64,000 nt of DNA from NCBI RefSeq assembly GCF_014295035.1, contig NZ_CP060404.1, forward strand, positions 6,860,501 to 6,924,500. Direction: 5' to 3'. The stretch is from Streptomyces buecherae. Lineage in GTDB: Bacteria > Actinomycetota > Actinomycetes > Streptomycetales > Streptomycetaceae. A program made the translations under genes and the position numbers. Below are positions 56,067-63,641 of this stretch, piece after piece. Below the pieces are notes generated by a model. That model had not been told where the DNA came from. It searched no databases and saw only the letters and a program-made list of their open reading frames with translations. The number at the start of each line of letters is the position of its first letter. The first letter of the stretch is position 1.

Positions 56067-57520
56067 GCACCACCGCCCCGACCCCGCGACACGAAGCCCA
56101 GCCGCAGGCGCCCGCCACCACCCCGGAACAGCCCTACGACCTCGCCGGCGTCGGCATCGGCCCGTTCAACCTCTCCCTGGCCGCCCTGGCCTACGGCGTT
56201 CCCGGCCTGCGCACCGCCTTCTACGAGGAGCGGCCCGCCTTCCGCTGGCACCCGGGCCTGCTCATCGAGGGCACCACGCTCCAGGTGCCCTTCCTCGCCG
56301 ACCTCGTCACCCTCGCCGACCCCGCCAGCCCCTGGACGTTCCTGAACTACCTGCATGACCAGGACCGGCTCTTCCCCTTCTACTTCGCCGAACGCTTCCA
56401 CATCAGACGCGCCGAGTACGACGCCTACTGCCGTTGGGTCAGCGAGCACCTGCCCGGCCTGTACTTCCGCCACCACATCGACACGGTGCGCTGGAACCCG
56501 GACCGCGAGCTGTTCGAGGTGGACTACGCCCACTTGGACGCCGACGACGAGGTGGTCGCGCTCGGCCGCGCCTACGCGCGCCACCTGGCGCTCGGCGTCG
56601 GCACCGCGCCGCACGTGCCCGAGCCGCTGCGCCCGCTCGCCGACGCGCACGGCGTGCCCGTGCTGCACTCGGCGCACTACCTCGACCACCGGGCCGAGCT
56701 GCTGGCCGCCGACCACGTCACCGTCGTCGGCTCCGGCCAGTCGGGCGCCGAGGTCTTCCTCGACCTGCTGCGCCGCCGCCCGCACGGGCGCGAGGGCCTG
56801 CACTGGCTCACCCGTACGGCGGCGTTCGCGCCCATGGAGTACAGCAAGCTCGGCCTGGAACAGTTCACGCCCGACTACACGCGCTACTTCCACGGGCTCA
56901 GCGAGTCCACCCGCGACGCGCTGCTGCCCGGCCAGTGGCAGCTCTACAAGGGCATCGACCAGGCCACCATCTCCGCCATCCACGACGAGCTGTACGACCG
57001 CACGCTCGACGGCGGCTGGCCCGACGCCGTACTGACCCCCGGCGTACGGGTGCGCACCGCGGGCCGCGTCGGCACTTCCACCATCGAGCTGCACGTCGAA
57101 CACGAACACCAGCACACCCGCAGCAGGCTCACGACCAACGCGGTCGTGCTGGCCACCGGCTACCGCGAGCGCTCCATCGACACGCTCCTCGCCGACCTGC
57201 ACCCCCAACTGTGCCGGGACACCGCCGGCCGGCCGCTGGTGGACGAGCAGCAGCGGCTGGTCCTCGACCCCGCCATCAAGGGCTCGATCTACGTGCAGAA
57301 CGCCGAGCGGCACACCCACGGCGTCGGCGCGCCTGACCTCGGGCTCGCCGCCTGGCGTGGCGCCGTCATCCTCAACTCAGTCACGGGTCGGCTGGCGTTT
57401 GCGCTTCCGCGCCGAACGGCGTTCACCACCTTCGGCCTCGACCCGGCGGTCTGCGGCGGTGGTCAGCGTGGCGGCAAGCTCCCCGATCAGCGCGACCGTC
57501 ACACCGTCGCGCGGACATGA
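56063..57520 (+). CDS. L-lysine/ornithine N-hydroxylase (DesB/IucD/SidA family)
   Basis: A 485-residue FAD- and NADPH-dependent N-hydroxylating monooxygenase that makes N-hydroxy amines for hydroxamate siderophores. FAD motif GVGIGPFNLSLA (residues 29-40), FRWHPGLLIEGTTLQVPFL next to it, NADPH motif VVGSGQSGAEVFLDLL near residue 223, and the ATGY block (VVLATGYRERS) near 370. With a PLP decarboxylase in front, the substrate is probably cadaverine or lysine. ATG 56063 overlaps the previous stop. The last 48 codons run antisense across the 3' end of the next, convergent gene. No acyltransferase or synthetase gene (DesC/DesD) follows. Confidence 0.88.
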   Translation: MSTTAPTPRHEAQPQAPATTPEQPYDLAGVGIGPFNLSLAALAYGVPGLRTAFYEERPAFRWHPGLLIEGTTLQVPFLADLVTLADPASPWTFLNYLHDQDRLFPFYFAERFHIRRAEYDAYCRWVSEHLPGLYFRHHIDTVRWNPDRELFEVDYAHLDADDEVVALGRAYARHLALGVGTAPHVPEPLRPLADAHGVPVLHSAHYLDHRAELLAADHVTVVGSGQSGAEVFLDLLRRRPHGREGLHWLTRTAAFAPMEYSKLGLEQFTPDYTRYFHGLSESTRDALLPGQWQLYKGIDQATISAIHDELYDRTLDGGWPDAVLTPGVRVRTAGRVGTSTIELHVEHEHQHTRSRLTTNAVVLATGYRERSIDTLLADLHPQLCRDTAGRPLVDEQQRLVLDPAIKGSIYVQNAERHTHGVGAPDLGLAAWRGAVILNSVTGRLAFALPRRTAFTTFGLDPAVCGGGQRGGKLPDQRDRHTVART

Positions 57521-57865
57521 CCACACCGCCTGACCGTGCAGGACGACCGGCGCCAGCGGGTGCGCGTTGGGGTGCGCGGGACACTCGGGCCACACCGCCG
57601 GCATCGTGGCCGCGCACAGCGCCTCCACCGCCCACTCCTGCACCTGGTCGGCCAGCTCCGCGACCTGCTGCGCCCGCGGCTGGCCGAGCATCGTGGAGAT
57701 GCCCATCCCGGTGCCGTCCGGCTCGTACAGCATGACCCCCGCGACCCCACCCACGCCCGCGAGCTCCTGAGCCCACGCATCCTCGGCGAAACGAGGTCGC
57801 ACGGCGCATGAGGCAGCTAGATCCCGGCGCACGGCTTCGAACGCGGCGGCGAACTCCTCATTCAT
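57377..57865 (-). CDS. Conserved hypothetical protein
   Basis: A 162-residue acidic cytoplasmic protein that begins MNEEFAAAFEAVRRDLAAS and has MLYEPDGTGMGIST, WAVEALCAA, WPECPAHPNAHPL with a Cys/His cluster, and VWSCPRDGVTVALIGEL, then a basic tail. I recognise it as a type common in Streptomyces genomes but of unknown function; WPECPAHPNAHP with the later SCP may bind metal. ATG 57865 is preferred on family length; AAAGG touches the ATG so initiation may not be canonical, and GTG 57913 would add 16 residues. Its last 144 bp overlap the hydroxylase gene antisense. Confidence 0.7.
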   Translation of the reverse strand: MNEEFAAAFEAVRRDLAASCAVRPRFAEDAWAQELAGVGGVAGVMLYEPDGTGMGISTMLGQPRAQQVAELADQVQEWAVEALCAATMPAVWPECPAHPNAHPLAPVVLHGQAVWSCPRDGVTVALIGELAATLTTAADRRVEAEGGERRSARKRKRQPTRD

Positions 57866-57895
57866 CCTTTCATTGTGCTGACCCGGACCGGCGGG

Positions 57896-57951
57896 TGTCA
57901 GATTTATTGACACCCTTTAACGGTTGTTGACGCCCTTTAACGCTTCCTGAC
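57896..57951 (-). promoter_or_regulatory. 20-bp direct repeats and an inverted repeat upstream of the hypothetical gene
   Basis: TGACACCCTTTAACGGTTGT (57908-57927) and TGACGCCCTTTAACGCTTCC (57928-57947) match at 16 of 20 positions and are followed by another TGAC. Overlapping the first unit is TGTCA-GATTTAT-TGACA (57896-57912). This is the AT-richest spot nearby and should be the promoter or operator region of the minus-strand gene. Confidence 0.6.
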
Positions 57952-58073
57952 TGACGGCACGTCACACCGGCATGTGCCCCGCCCGGCCCGACCGACCGCC
58001 ACCCGGCCGGCCCGGCCCGACGCCGCGGCCACGGGGCGTCGGAACCGGCTCGGTCGAGCGTTCGGCGGTCACC

Positions 58074-59915
58074 TCAGCCGCAGCAGGGGCACTGCGCGTA
58101 CGGCCGGTGCTCCAGCGGCGAGTAGAAGACGGGCGCCCCGTCGCGGGTCAGCTTCCAGTCCTGGGTCGCGAACTCCTCGGGATCGATCGTCCCCTTCGCC
58201 CGCACCCAGGCGATGATCGTGTTCCGGATCTCCTCGGACGTCGACCACACCTGCCTGGCCGTCGCGACGTGCGGGAAGTTGCCGCCGCCGCTGGCCCGGT
58301 AGTTGTTCACGGCCAGCACGAACCGGGCGTCATCGGCCACCGGCCGCCCCTCGAAGCACAGCTTCGCGATCCGCCGCCCCGGCTCCTTGGCGATGTCGAT
58401 CTCGTACGTGACGCCGCTGACCGCGTCGTAGTTGTAGTCCGGCGTACCGTTCGCGTTGGTCAGCTTCGCCGGATCGACCCCGCCCCCGGCCGGCGTCCGC
58501 ACGTAGTACCGCGCCGAGTGCTCCAGGTACTCCCGCAGTTGCGCGCCGGTCAGCAGCCGCGCCTCCAGGGTGTTCTCGAACGGGTACAGGCCGGCCACCT
58601 CGCGGATGGTGACCTCGCCCACCGGCACCACGGCCGTACGCGAGAAGCACGACGCCTGCGAGAGCACCGGCACCTTCGCGTGCTCGGTGCCCGCGAGCGC
58701 CGCCCGCACCGTCTGCGCCTGCACGTGGTTGATGAGGTCGATGATCGGCGTGTCCTTGTACGGCGCCTCGTCCGCCGCCATCCGCCGCGCCGAGGTGCCG
58801 ATCACCTGGTTCACGTACGACACGACCTTCTCGTGCTCCCCGGTGAGCAACCGGACGATCTCCGGGTCCTCGGCGACGGTGTTGGAGTTCAGCACCTTCG
58901 AGGTCACCGACTCCACCTGCCACCGGCCGCGCTCCCAGACCAGGCCGAAGTCGAACACCGTCAGCCGCTGGCCCCACTTCAGCGGCTCCGAGAGGACCAC
59001 CTCGCGGCCCGTCTCCTCGTTCACCACCCGGTACTCCGGGATCTCGGCGTGCGCGTGCCCCACCAGGATCGCGTCGATGCCCGTCACCCGCTGCGCCACC
59101 TGCGCCGCCGCGTTCTCCACGTGCGGCAGCAGGTCGCCGTAGGAGGAGGTGCCGCTGGTGCCCGAGTGCGCCGAGACGATCACCACGTCCGCGCCCATCG
59201 ACCGCAGCCGCGGCACGTACTTCGCCGCCTGCTCGACCAGCCCCGGGAAGGTCAGCTTGCCCTGGACGTGCGCCTTGTCCCACAGCGCGATGCCGGGGTT
59301 GGTCAGCCCCAGGACCGCGACCCGCACCGGCCGCCCGAACGGCGTCCGCAGCCGCGTCATCCAGTACGGCGCGAACGCCGGCCGGGCCGTCCGCGCGTCC
59401 AGCGCGTTCGCCCCCAGCAGCGGGAAGTCGCACTGCTCGGCGAACTTCCGCAACACCGGTATGCCGTAGTTGAACTCGTGGTTGCCCAGCGCCGCCGCGT
59501 CGTACCCGATCGCGTTCATCGCCCTGGCCATCGGATGCACCGGGCCGCCGGGGCCGGTGATCGGGTCCACCTTGGCGTAGTAGTACGACAGTTGGGTGCC
59601 CTGGATGGTGTCGCCGGCGTCGATCAGCAGCGTGTCGCGCGCGCCGCGGTCCGCGCGGACCTGCTTGACCAGCGTGGAGATCTTGGCGAGCCCGATGTCG
59701 TTGTGGTCCTTGTCGTCGAACTCCGCGTCGGTGAAGTAGTCCCAGTTGAAGACGTTGCCGTGCAGGTCGGTGGTGCCCAGGACGCTGAACTCGTACCGCC
59801 TGCCCGGCCGGCGCCCGGCGGCGGGCGAAGCGGCCACGGTCGCCGTGCCGGCCAGCGCCACGGCGGCGCCCGTCGCGGCGGAGCGGCCCAGGAACTTCCT
59901 ACGGTCCAGCGGCAT
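58074..59915 (-). CDS. Tat-exported 5'-nucleotidase / 2',3'-cyclic phosphodiesterase-like metallophosphatase
   Basis: A 613-residue extracellular phosphoesterase. The N-terminus DRRKFLGRSAATGAAVALAG is a twin-arginine signal. The metallophosphatase domain has GTTDLHGN (Asp50, His52), LLIDAGDTIQG, GNHEFNYG and the later GHAHAE, which together bind two metals. From about 350 is the 5'-nucleotidase C-terminal substrate domain, with NNYRASGGGNF for the nucleoside. The chain ends in a Cys-rich CPCCG. It would free phosphate and nucleosides from external nucleotides. ATG 59915 follows GGAGA. In other Streptomyces such a gene lies near pyk. Confidence 0.93.
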   Translation of the reverse strand: MPLDRRKFLGRSAATGAAVALAGTATVAASPAAGRRPGRRYEFSVLGTTDLHGNVFNWDYFTDAEFDDKDHNDIGLAKISTLVKQVRADRGARDTLLIDAGDTIQGTQLSYYYAKVDPITGPGGPVHPMARAMNAIGYDAAALGNHEFNYGIPVLRKFAEQCDFPLLGANALDARTARPAFAPYWMTRLRTPFGRPVRVAVLGLTNPGIALWDKAHVQGKLTFPGLVEQAAKYVPRLRSMGADVVIVSAHSGTSGTSSYGDLLPHVENAAAQVAQRVTGIDAILVGHAHAEIPEYRVVNEETGREVVLSEPLKWGQRLTVFDFGLVWERGRWQVESVTSKVLNSNTVAEDPEIVRLLTGEHEKVVSYVNQVIGTSARRMAADEAPYKDTPIIDLINHVQAQTVRAALAGTEHAKVPVLSQASCFSRTAVVPVGEVTIREVAGLYPFENTLEARLLTGAQLREYLEHSARYYVRTPAGGGVDPAKLTNANGTPDYNYDAVSGVTYEIDIAKEPGRRIAKLCFEGRPVADDARFVLAVNNYRASGGGNFPHVATARQVWSTSEEIRNTIIAWVRAKGTIDPEEFATQDWKLTRDGAPVFYSPLEHRPYAQCPCCG

Positions 59916-60069
59916 GTCGTTGTTCTCCGTGTTCTGGCGGCGATGCGCGGCGTGTCCGCGTCGGCGTCACGCGCGAGGATTCTGCACCCGCGTCGGTGGG
60001 TGCGACACCCCGGGCGGGTTTCGATCACATGACTACCTGATGTGCGGGCCGACTGCGAGAGTGAGCCCC

Positions 60070-60765
60070 ATGACAACCACCACACCGCTGTCCTACGGAA
60101 CGCCCGAGACCCCGCGCGTCGCGGTGCGCGGCGAGGCCCGGCTCGAGGTCGACCCGGAGATCGCCCGCGTCGGTATCACCGTCAGCGCCCGCGGCACCGA
60201 CCGGCGCGGCGCGCTCGACCACCTCACCCGCCGCAACAACCAGGTCCTCGACCTCGTCCGGTCGTACGGCGACGCCGTCGAGGAACTGGAGACCGGCGCC
60301 TTCAGCATCACCCCGCAACTCGCCGACAAGGGCCGCCACGAGCGGGTCCGCGCCTACCACGGCCGGGTCTACCTGACCGCCACGCTCGCCGACTTCAGCG
60401 CGCTGGGGGAGCTGAGCACCCGCCTCGCCGACCTGGAGCTGACCAGCGTCGACGGCCCCTGGTGGGCGCTGCGCCCCGACTCGCCGGCGCACCGCGAGGC
60501 GCGCCAGGAGGCCGTGCGCGAGGCGGTCAAGCGGGCCCGCGAGTACGCGCAGGCACTCGGCGCGGAACTGGCCGCCATCGTCGAACTCGCCGACATCGGC
60601 GCCGAGAACGCCCCGCTGCCCCCGCCCGCCGCCAGCATGCGCGCGGCGGCCCCCGGCTACGGCGGCGCGGCGGAGCAGCCGCCCGCCCTCGACCTGGAAC
60701 CGCGGCGGCAGACCGTGTACGCGCACGTCAACGCCAGGTTCACGATGACGCGTCCCGCACTGTGA
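60070..60765 (+). CDS. SIMPL-domain (DUF541) protein
   Basis: A 231-residue protein with the SIMPL/DUF541 fold: VAVRGEARLEVDPEIARVGITVSARG at the start, RRNNQVLDLVRSYG, then VRAYHGRVYLTATL and a C-terminal strand YAHVNARFTM. Unlike many relatives it has no signal peptide. The family function is not settled (oxidative stress protection in some bacteria). ATG 60070 was chosen; GTG 60061 in frame would add three residues. It is divergent from the 5'-nucleotidase gene. Confidence 0.85.
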   Translation: MTTTTPLSYGTPETPRVAVRGEARLEVDPEIARVGITVSARGTDRRGALDHLTRRNNQVLDLVRSYGDAVEELETGAFSITPQLADKGRHERVRAYHGRVYLTATLADFSALGELSTRLADLELTSVDGPWWALRPDSPAHREARQEAVREAVKRAREYAQALGAELAAIVELADIGAENAPLPPPAASMRAAAPGYGGAAEQPPALDLEPRRQTVYAHVNARFTMTRPAL

Positions 60766-60836
60766 GAAGGGTGGGCGAGGCCGCCGGAAATCGCTCATAG
60801 GAGCGGACCCGCGCACGTTTCATTAGTTGTCAAGAG

Positions 60837-60851
60837 CCTTTCATGCAAAGG
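60837..60851. promoter_or_regulatory. Inverted repeat upstream of pyk
   Basis: CCTTT-CATGC-AAAGG, perfect 5-bp arms around 5 bp, between the SIMPL gene and pyk. TTGTCA lies just before it at 60828. It may be an operator; no regulator is assigned. Confidence 0.4.
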
Positions 60852-60898
60852 TCGTTGGGCTGTAGGGAGTTCACGGTTCTCTACCCGCTGGTAGGTCA

Positions 60899-60904
60899 TA
60901 GGCT
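60899..60904 (+). promoter_or_regulatory. Minus-10 of a probably leaderless pyk mRNA
   Basis: TAGGCT at 60899-60904 lies 6 bp before the ATG, and no Shine-Dalgarno sequence is present. The predicted transcription start is the A of the start codon. Confidence 0.5.
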
Positions 60905-60910
60905 CGACCC

Positions 60911-62341
60911 ATGCGCCGAGCAAAAATCGTCTGCACCCTGGGCCCAGCCACCGACTCGTATGAGCAGATCAAGAGGCTTGTCGAGGCCGGCATGGACGTC
61001 GCCCGCCTCAACCTCAGCCACGGTTCGTACGTGGAGCACGAGGAGCGGTACCAGAGGGTGCGCCAAGCCTCCAAGGAGACCGGCCGCAGCGTCGGTGTCC
61101 TCGCCGACCTTCAAGGTCCGAAGATTCGCCTCGGTCGATTCCGCGAAGGACCCGTACTCCTTGAACGCGGCGACGAGTTCACCATCACCGTCGAGGAGAT
61201 CGAGGGCGACCGCCACCGCTGCGGGACGACCTACGAGGGGCTGGCCGCCGACGTCACGCGCGGCGAGCGCATCCTCGTCGACGACGGCCGCGTCACCCTG
61301 GAGGTGACCTCGGTCGACGGCCCGCGCGTGCACACCACCGTCATCGAGGGCGGCATGGTCTCCGACCACAAGGGGCTCAACCTGCCCGGCGTCGCGGTCT
61401 CGGTCCCCGCCCTGTCCGGCAAGGACGTCGAGGACCTGCGCTGGGCGCTGCGCACCGGCGCGGACGTCATCGCGCTGTCCTTCGTCCGCAACGCCGACGA
61501 CGCCCGCGAAGTCCACCGGATCATGGCCGAGGAGGGCCGCCGGCTGCCGCTGATCGCCAAGGTCGAGAAGCCGCAGGCGGTGGAGAACCTGGAAGCCATC
61601 GTGGACGCCTTCGACGGGATCATGGTGGCCCGCGGCGACCTGGGCGTCGAGATGCCGCTGGAGGCCGTGCCGATGGTGCAGAAGCGCGCCATCAAGCTGG
61701 CCAAGCGCAACGCCAAGCCGGTGATCGTGGCGACCCAGATGCTCGACTCGATGATCGACGCCTCCCGGCCGACCCGCGCCGAGGCGTCCGACGTGGCCAA
61801 CGCCGTCATGGACGGCACGGACGCGGTGATGCTCTCCGGCGAGACCAGCGTCGGCAAGTACCCGATCGAGACGGTCAAGACCATGGGCCGCATCGTCGTC
61901 GCGGCCGAGGAGGACGTGCTGGCCAAGGGGCTGCCCCCGCTCACCGAGCGGAACAAGCCGCGCACCCAGGCCGGTGCCGTCGCCCGGGCCGCCGCCGAGA
62001 TGGGCGACTTCCTCGGCGCGAAGTTCCTGGTGGCCTTCACCCAGTCCGGCGACACCGTGCGCCGCCTGTCCCGCTACCGCTCGCCGATCCCGGTCCTCGC
62101 CTTCACGCCCGACCCGGACACCTACGCCCAGCTCAACCTCACCTGGGGCGTGGAGACCTTCCTCGGCCCGCACGTGGAGTCGACGGACGCCATGGTGGCC
62201 CAGGTGGACGAGGAACTGCTGCGCATCGGCCGCTGCCAGCGGGGCGACGTCGTCGTCATCACGGCCGGCTCGCCGCCCGGCGTCCCCGGCTCCACCAACC
62301 TGGTCCGCGTCCACCGTATCGGCGACGACCCGGGCCAGTAA
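60911..62341 (+). CDS. pyk: Pyruvate kinase
   Basis: Catalyses the last step of glycolysis, phosphoenolpyruvate plus ADP to pyruvate plus ATP. The 476-residue protein has the full A, B and C domains. KIVCTLGPATDS and ARLNLSHGSYVEHEE are near the start, followed by the LADLQGPKIRLG block, IAKVEKPQAVENL with the catalytic lysine, and GIMVARGDLGVEMP with the metal ligands. MLDSMIDASRPTRAEASDVANAV and LSGETSVGKYP complete the active site. Streptomyces usually have two pyk genes; this is one of them. The leader-free start suggests strong constitutive expression. A direct repeat GGACACGTCGACA follows the stop. Confidence 0.97.
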   Translation: MRRAKIVCTLGPATDSYEQIKRLVEAGMDVARLNLSHGSYVEHEERYQRVRQASKETGRSVGVLADLQGPKIRLGRFREGPVLLERGDEFTITVEEIEGDRHRCGTTYEGLAADVTRGERILVDDGRVTLEVTSVDGPRVHTTVIEGGMVSDHKGLNLPGVAVSVPALSGKDVEDLRWALRTGADVIALSFVRNADDAREVHRIMAEEGRRLPLIAKVEKPQAVENLEAIVDAFDGIMVARGDLGVEMPLEAVPMVQKRAIKLAKRNAKPVIVATQMLDSMIDASRPTRAEASDVANAVMDGTDAVMLSGETSVGKYPIETVKTMGRIVVAAEEDVLAKGLPPLTERNKPRTQAGAVARAAAEMGDFLGAKFLVAFTQSGDTVRRLSRYRSPIPVLAFTPDPDTYAQLNLTWGVETFLGPHVESTDAMVAQVDEELLRIGRCQRGDVVVITAGSPPGVPGSTNLVRVHRIGDDPGQ

Positions 62342-62742
62342 GCGTCGGACACGTCGACACGGACACGTCGACAACGGGGCAAGTGATCCGCTCAGCGGGC
62401 CGGGAAATTCGGCTCGCTGGGCGTCTGCGCGTGGTGACCCATTTCGCGGCCGTGCGCGCCGCGACCCCTTTCGTCGCGCGGAATCCGTATTCACGCGCCA
62501 CGTGTGAGATGTGCCCTTCGGGACGCGGATGCGTGGCCCGGCCACGCGGGCGTCGGGGGAGGGGAGACGCGAAAGGGAAACAGTAAGACGCGGCTCCCCG
62601 TGCATTCACCGTGCGTACGCTTCGCCGCTCGCCAGAGCGGATATCGGTCGGCGTACTCGCATTCGGCCGGGACGAGGCCGCGACGTTCACCACGGCGAAT
62701 GAATCGCGCCTGTGCTGAACGAACCTTTAAAGCGAAGACAAG
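62342..62742. other. 401-bp gap between pyk and the tRNA gene
   Basis: Starts with two copies of GGACACGTCGACA (about 62348 and 62362). The rest is of lower GC with only short open frames on both strands that have no recognisable product. It holds the 3' flank of the minus-strand tRNA. Confidence 0.5.
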
Positions 62743-62815
62743 TGCCCTGGGTGGGATTCGAACCCACACTGAATACTGTTTGAGAGTATCGTCTCTGCCA
62801 TTGGACTACCAGGGC
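62743..62815 (-). tRNA. tRNA with anticodon CAA (Leu by anticodon), short variable loop
   Basis: A 73-nt cloverleaf on the minus strand: acceptor GCCCTGG/CCAGGGC, 3-bp D stem GTC/GAC, anticodon stem ATACT/AGTAT with loop CTCAAAC, a variable loop of only about five bases (TCAGT), T arm GTGGG-TTCGAAT-CCCAC and discriminator A73. The 3' CCA is not encoded. Anticodon CAA reads the Leu codon TTG, yet bacterial leucine tRNAs normally have a long variable arm. Either this is an atypical leucine tRNA or its charging identity differs. All stems pair well, so it is unlikely to be a pseudogene. Confidence 0.88.
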
Positions 62816-62830
62816 TGGCCTCAGAAACAG

Positions 62831-62858
62831 AGGTTAGCGGAAAGACGCTGTGCGTCAA
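62831..62858 (-). promoter_or_regulatory. Promoter of the tRNA gene
   Basis: On the minus strand, TTGACG (62858-62853), a 16-bp spacer and TAACCT (62836-62831). The start would be about 8 nt before the tRNA 5' end at 62815. It lies back to back with the response-regulator promoter region (TAGGCT at 62875-62880 on the plus strand). Confidence 0.6.
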
Positions 62859-62914
62859 ACATACAGGAGCTAGGTAGGCTCGTGGGGCACCACCTGCCTG
62901 ATTCGAGGAGTCCC

Positions 62915-63571
62915 GTGAGCGACGTCGAGCCTGAGCCCGTCGATGAGCAGCAGTCGCACGTCCCGCCGTTGACCACACGTGTCGTCATCGCCGAGGACGA
63001 GGCCCTGATCCGCCTCGACTTGAAGGAAATGCTCGAAGAAGAGGGGTACTCGGTCGTCGGTGAAGCCGGAGACGGCCAGCGGGCCGTCGAGCTGGCCCGG
63101 GAACACCGTCCCGACCTCGTCATCCTCGACGTGAAAATGCCGATCCTGGATGGCATCTCCGCCGCCGAACAGATCGCCGCGGACAGCATCGCCCCGGTGC
63201 TCATGTTGACGGCCTTCTCCCAGCGCGAGTTGGTCGAGCGGGCCCGCGACGCGGGGGCGATGGCCTACCTGGTGAAGCCGTTCAGCAAGAGCGACGTGGT
63301 CCCCGCCATCGAGATGGCCGTCTCCCGCTTCACCGAGCTGAAGGCGCTGGAGAAGGAGGTCGCCGACCTCTCCCAGCGCCTGGAGACGCGCAAGCTGGTG
63401 GACCGCGCCAAGAGCGTGCTCCAGACCCAGTACGGGCTGACCGAGCCCGCCGCGTTCCGCTGGATCCAGAAGACGTCGATGGACCGCCGCATGTCCATGC
63501 AGCAGGTGGCCGAGGCGGTCATCGAGGACGCGGAGGAGAAGAAGGCGGCCAAGAGCTCCAAGGAGCCCTGA
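62915..63571 (+). CDS. ANTAR-domain response regulator (PdtaR-like)
   Basis: A 218-residue two-component regulator whose output is RNA binding. Residues 22-135 are a receiver domain: acidic pocket in AEDEA, phosphoacceptor Asp72 in VILDVKMP, Thr99 and Lys121 in LVKPF. A coiled linker (about 140-160, ELKALEKEVADLSQRLETRK) leads to the ANTAR domain (LVDRAKSVLQTQYGLTEPAAFRWIQKTSMD), which binds paired hexaloop RNA stems and controls antitermination. GTG 62915 follows GAGGAG. No histidine kinase is adjacent, as for PdtaR. Its targets are not visible here. A perfect 14-bp hairpin follows. Confidence 0.94.
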   Translation: MSDVEPEPVDEQQSHVPPLTTRVVIAEDEALIRLDLKEMLEEEGYSVVGEAGDGQRAVELAREHRPDLVILDVKMPILDGISAAEQIAADSIAPVLMLTAFSQRELVERARDAGAMAYLVKPFSKSDVVPAIEMAVSRFTELKALEKEVADLSQRLETRKLVDRAKSVLQTQYGLTEPAAFRWIQKTSMDRRMSMQQVAEAVIEDAEEKKAAKSSKEP

Positions 63572-63577
63572 GCCGCC

Positions 63578-63627
63578 GACCGGCGGCGGGCCCGGCGCCT
63601 GTCCGGCAGCCCCGCCCGCCGCCGGTC
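63578..63627. terminator. Bidirectional hairpin after the ANTAR regulator gene
   Basis: GACCGGCGGCGGGC (63578-63591) and GCCCGCCGCCGGTC (63614-63627) form a perfect 14-bp stem with a 22-nt loop, in the 70-bp gap between convergent genes. Confidence 0.75.
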
Positions 63628-63641
63628 ACCGGCCCCGGCGC

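Noticed and set aside
62504..62914. Upstream extension of the ANTAR regulator frame
   Set aside because: It runs antisense through the tRNA gene; GTG 62915 with GAGGAG and family length fit better.
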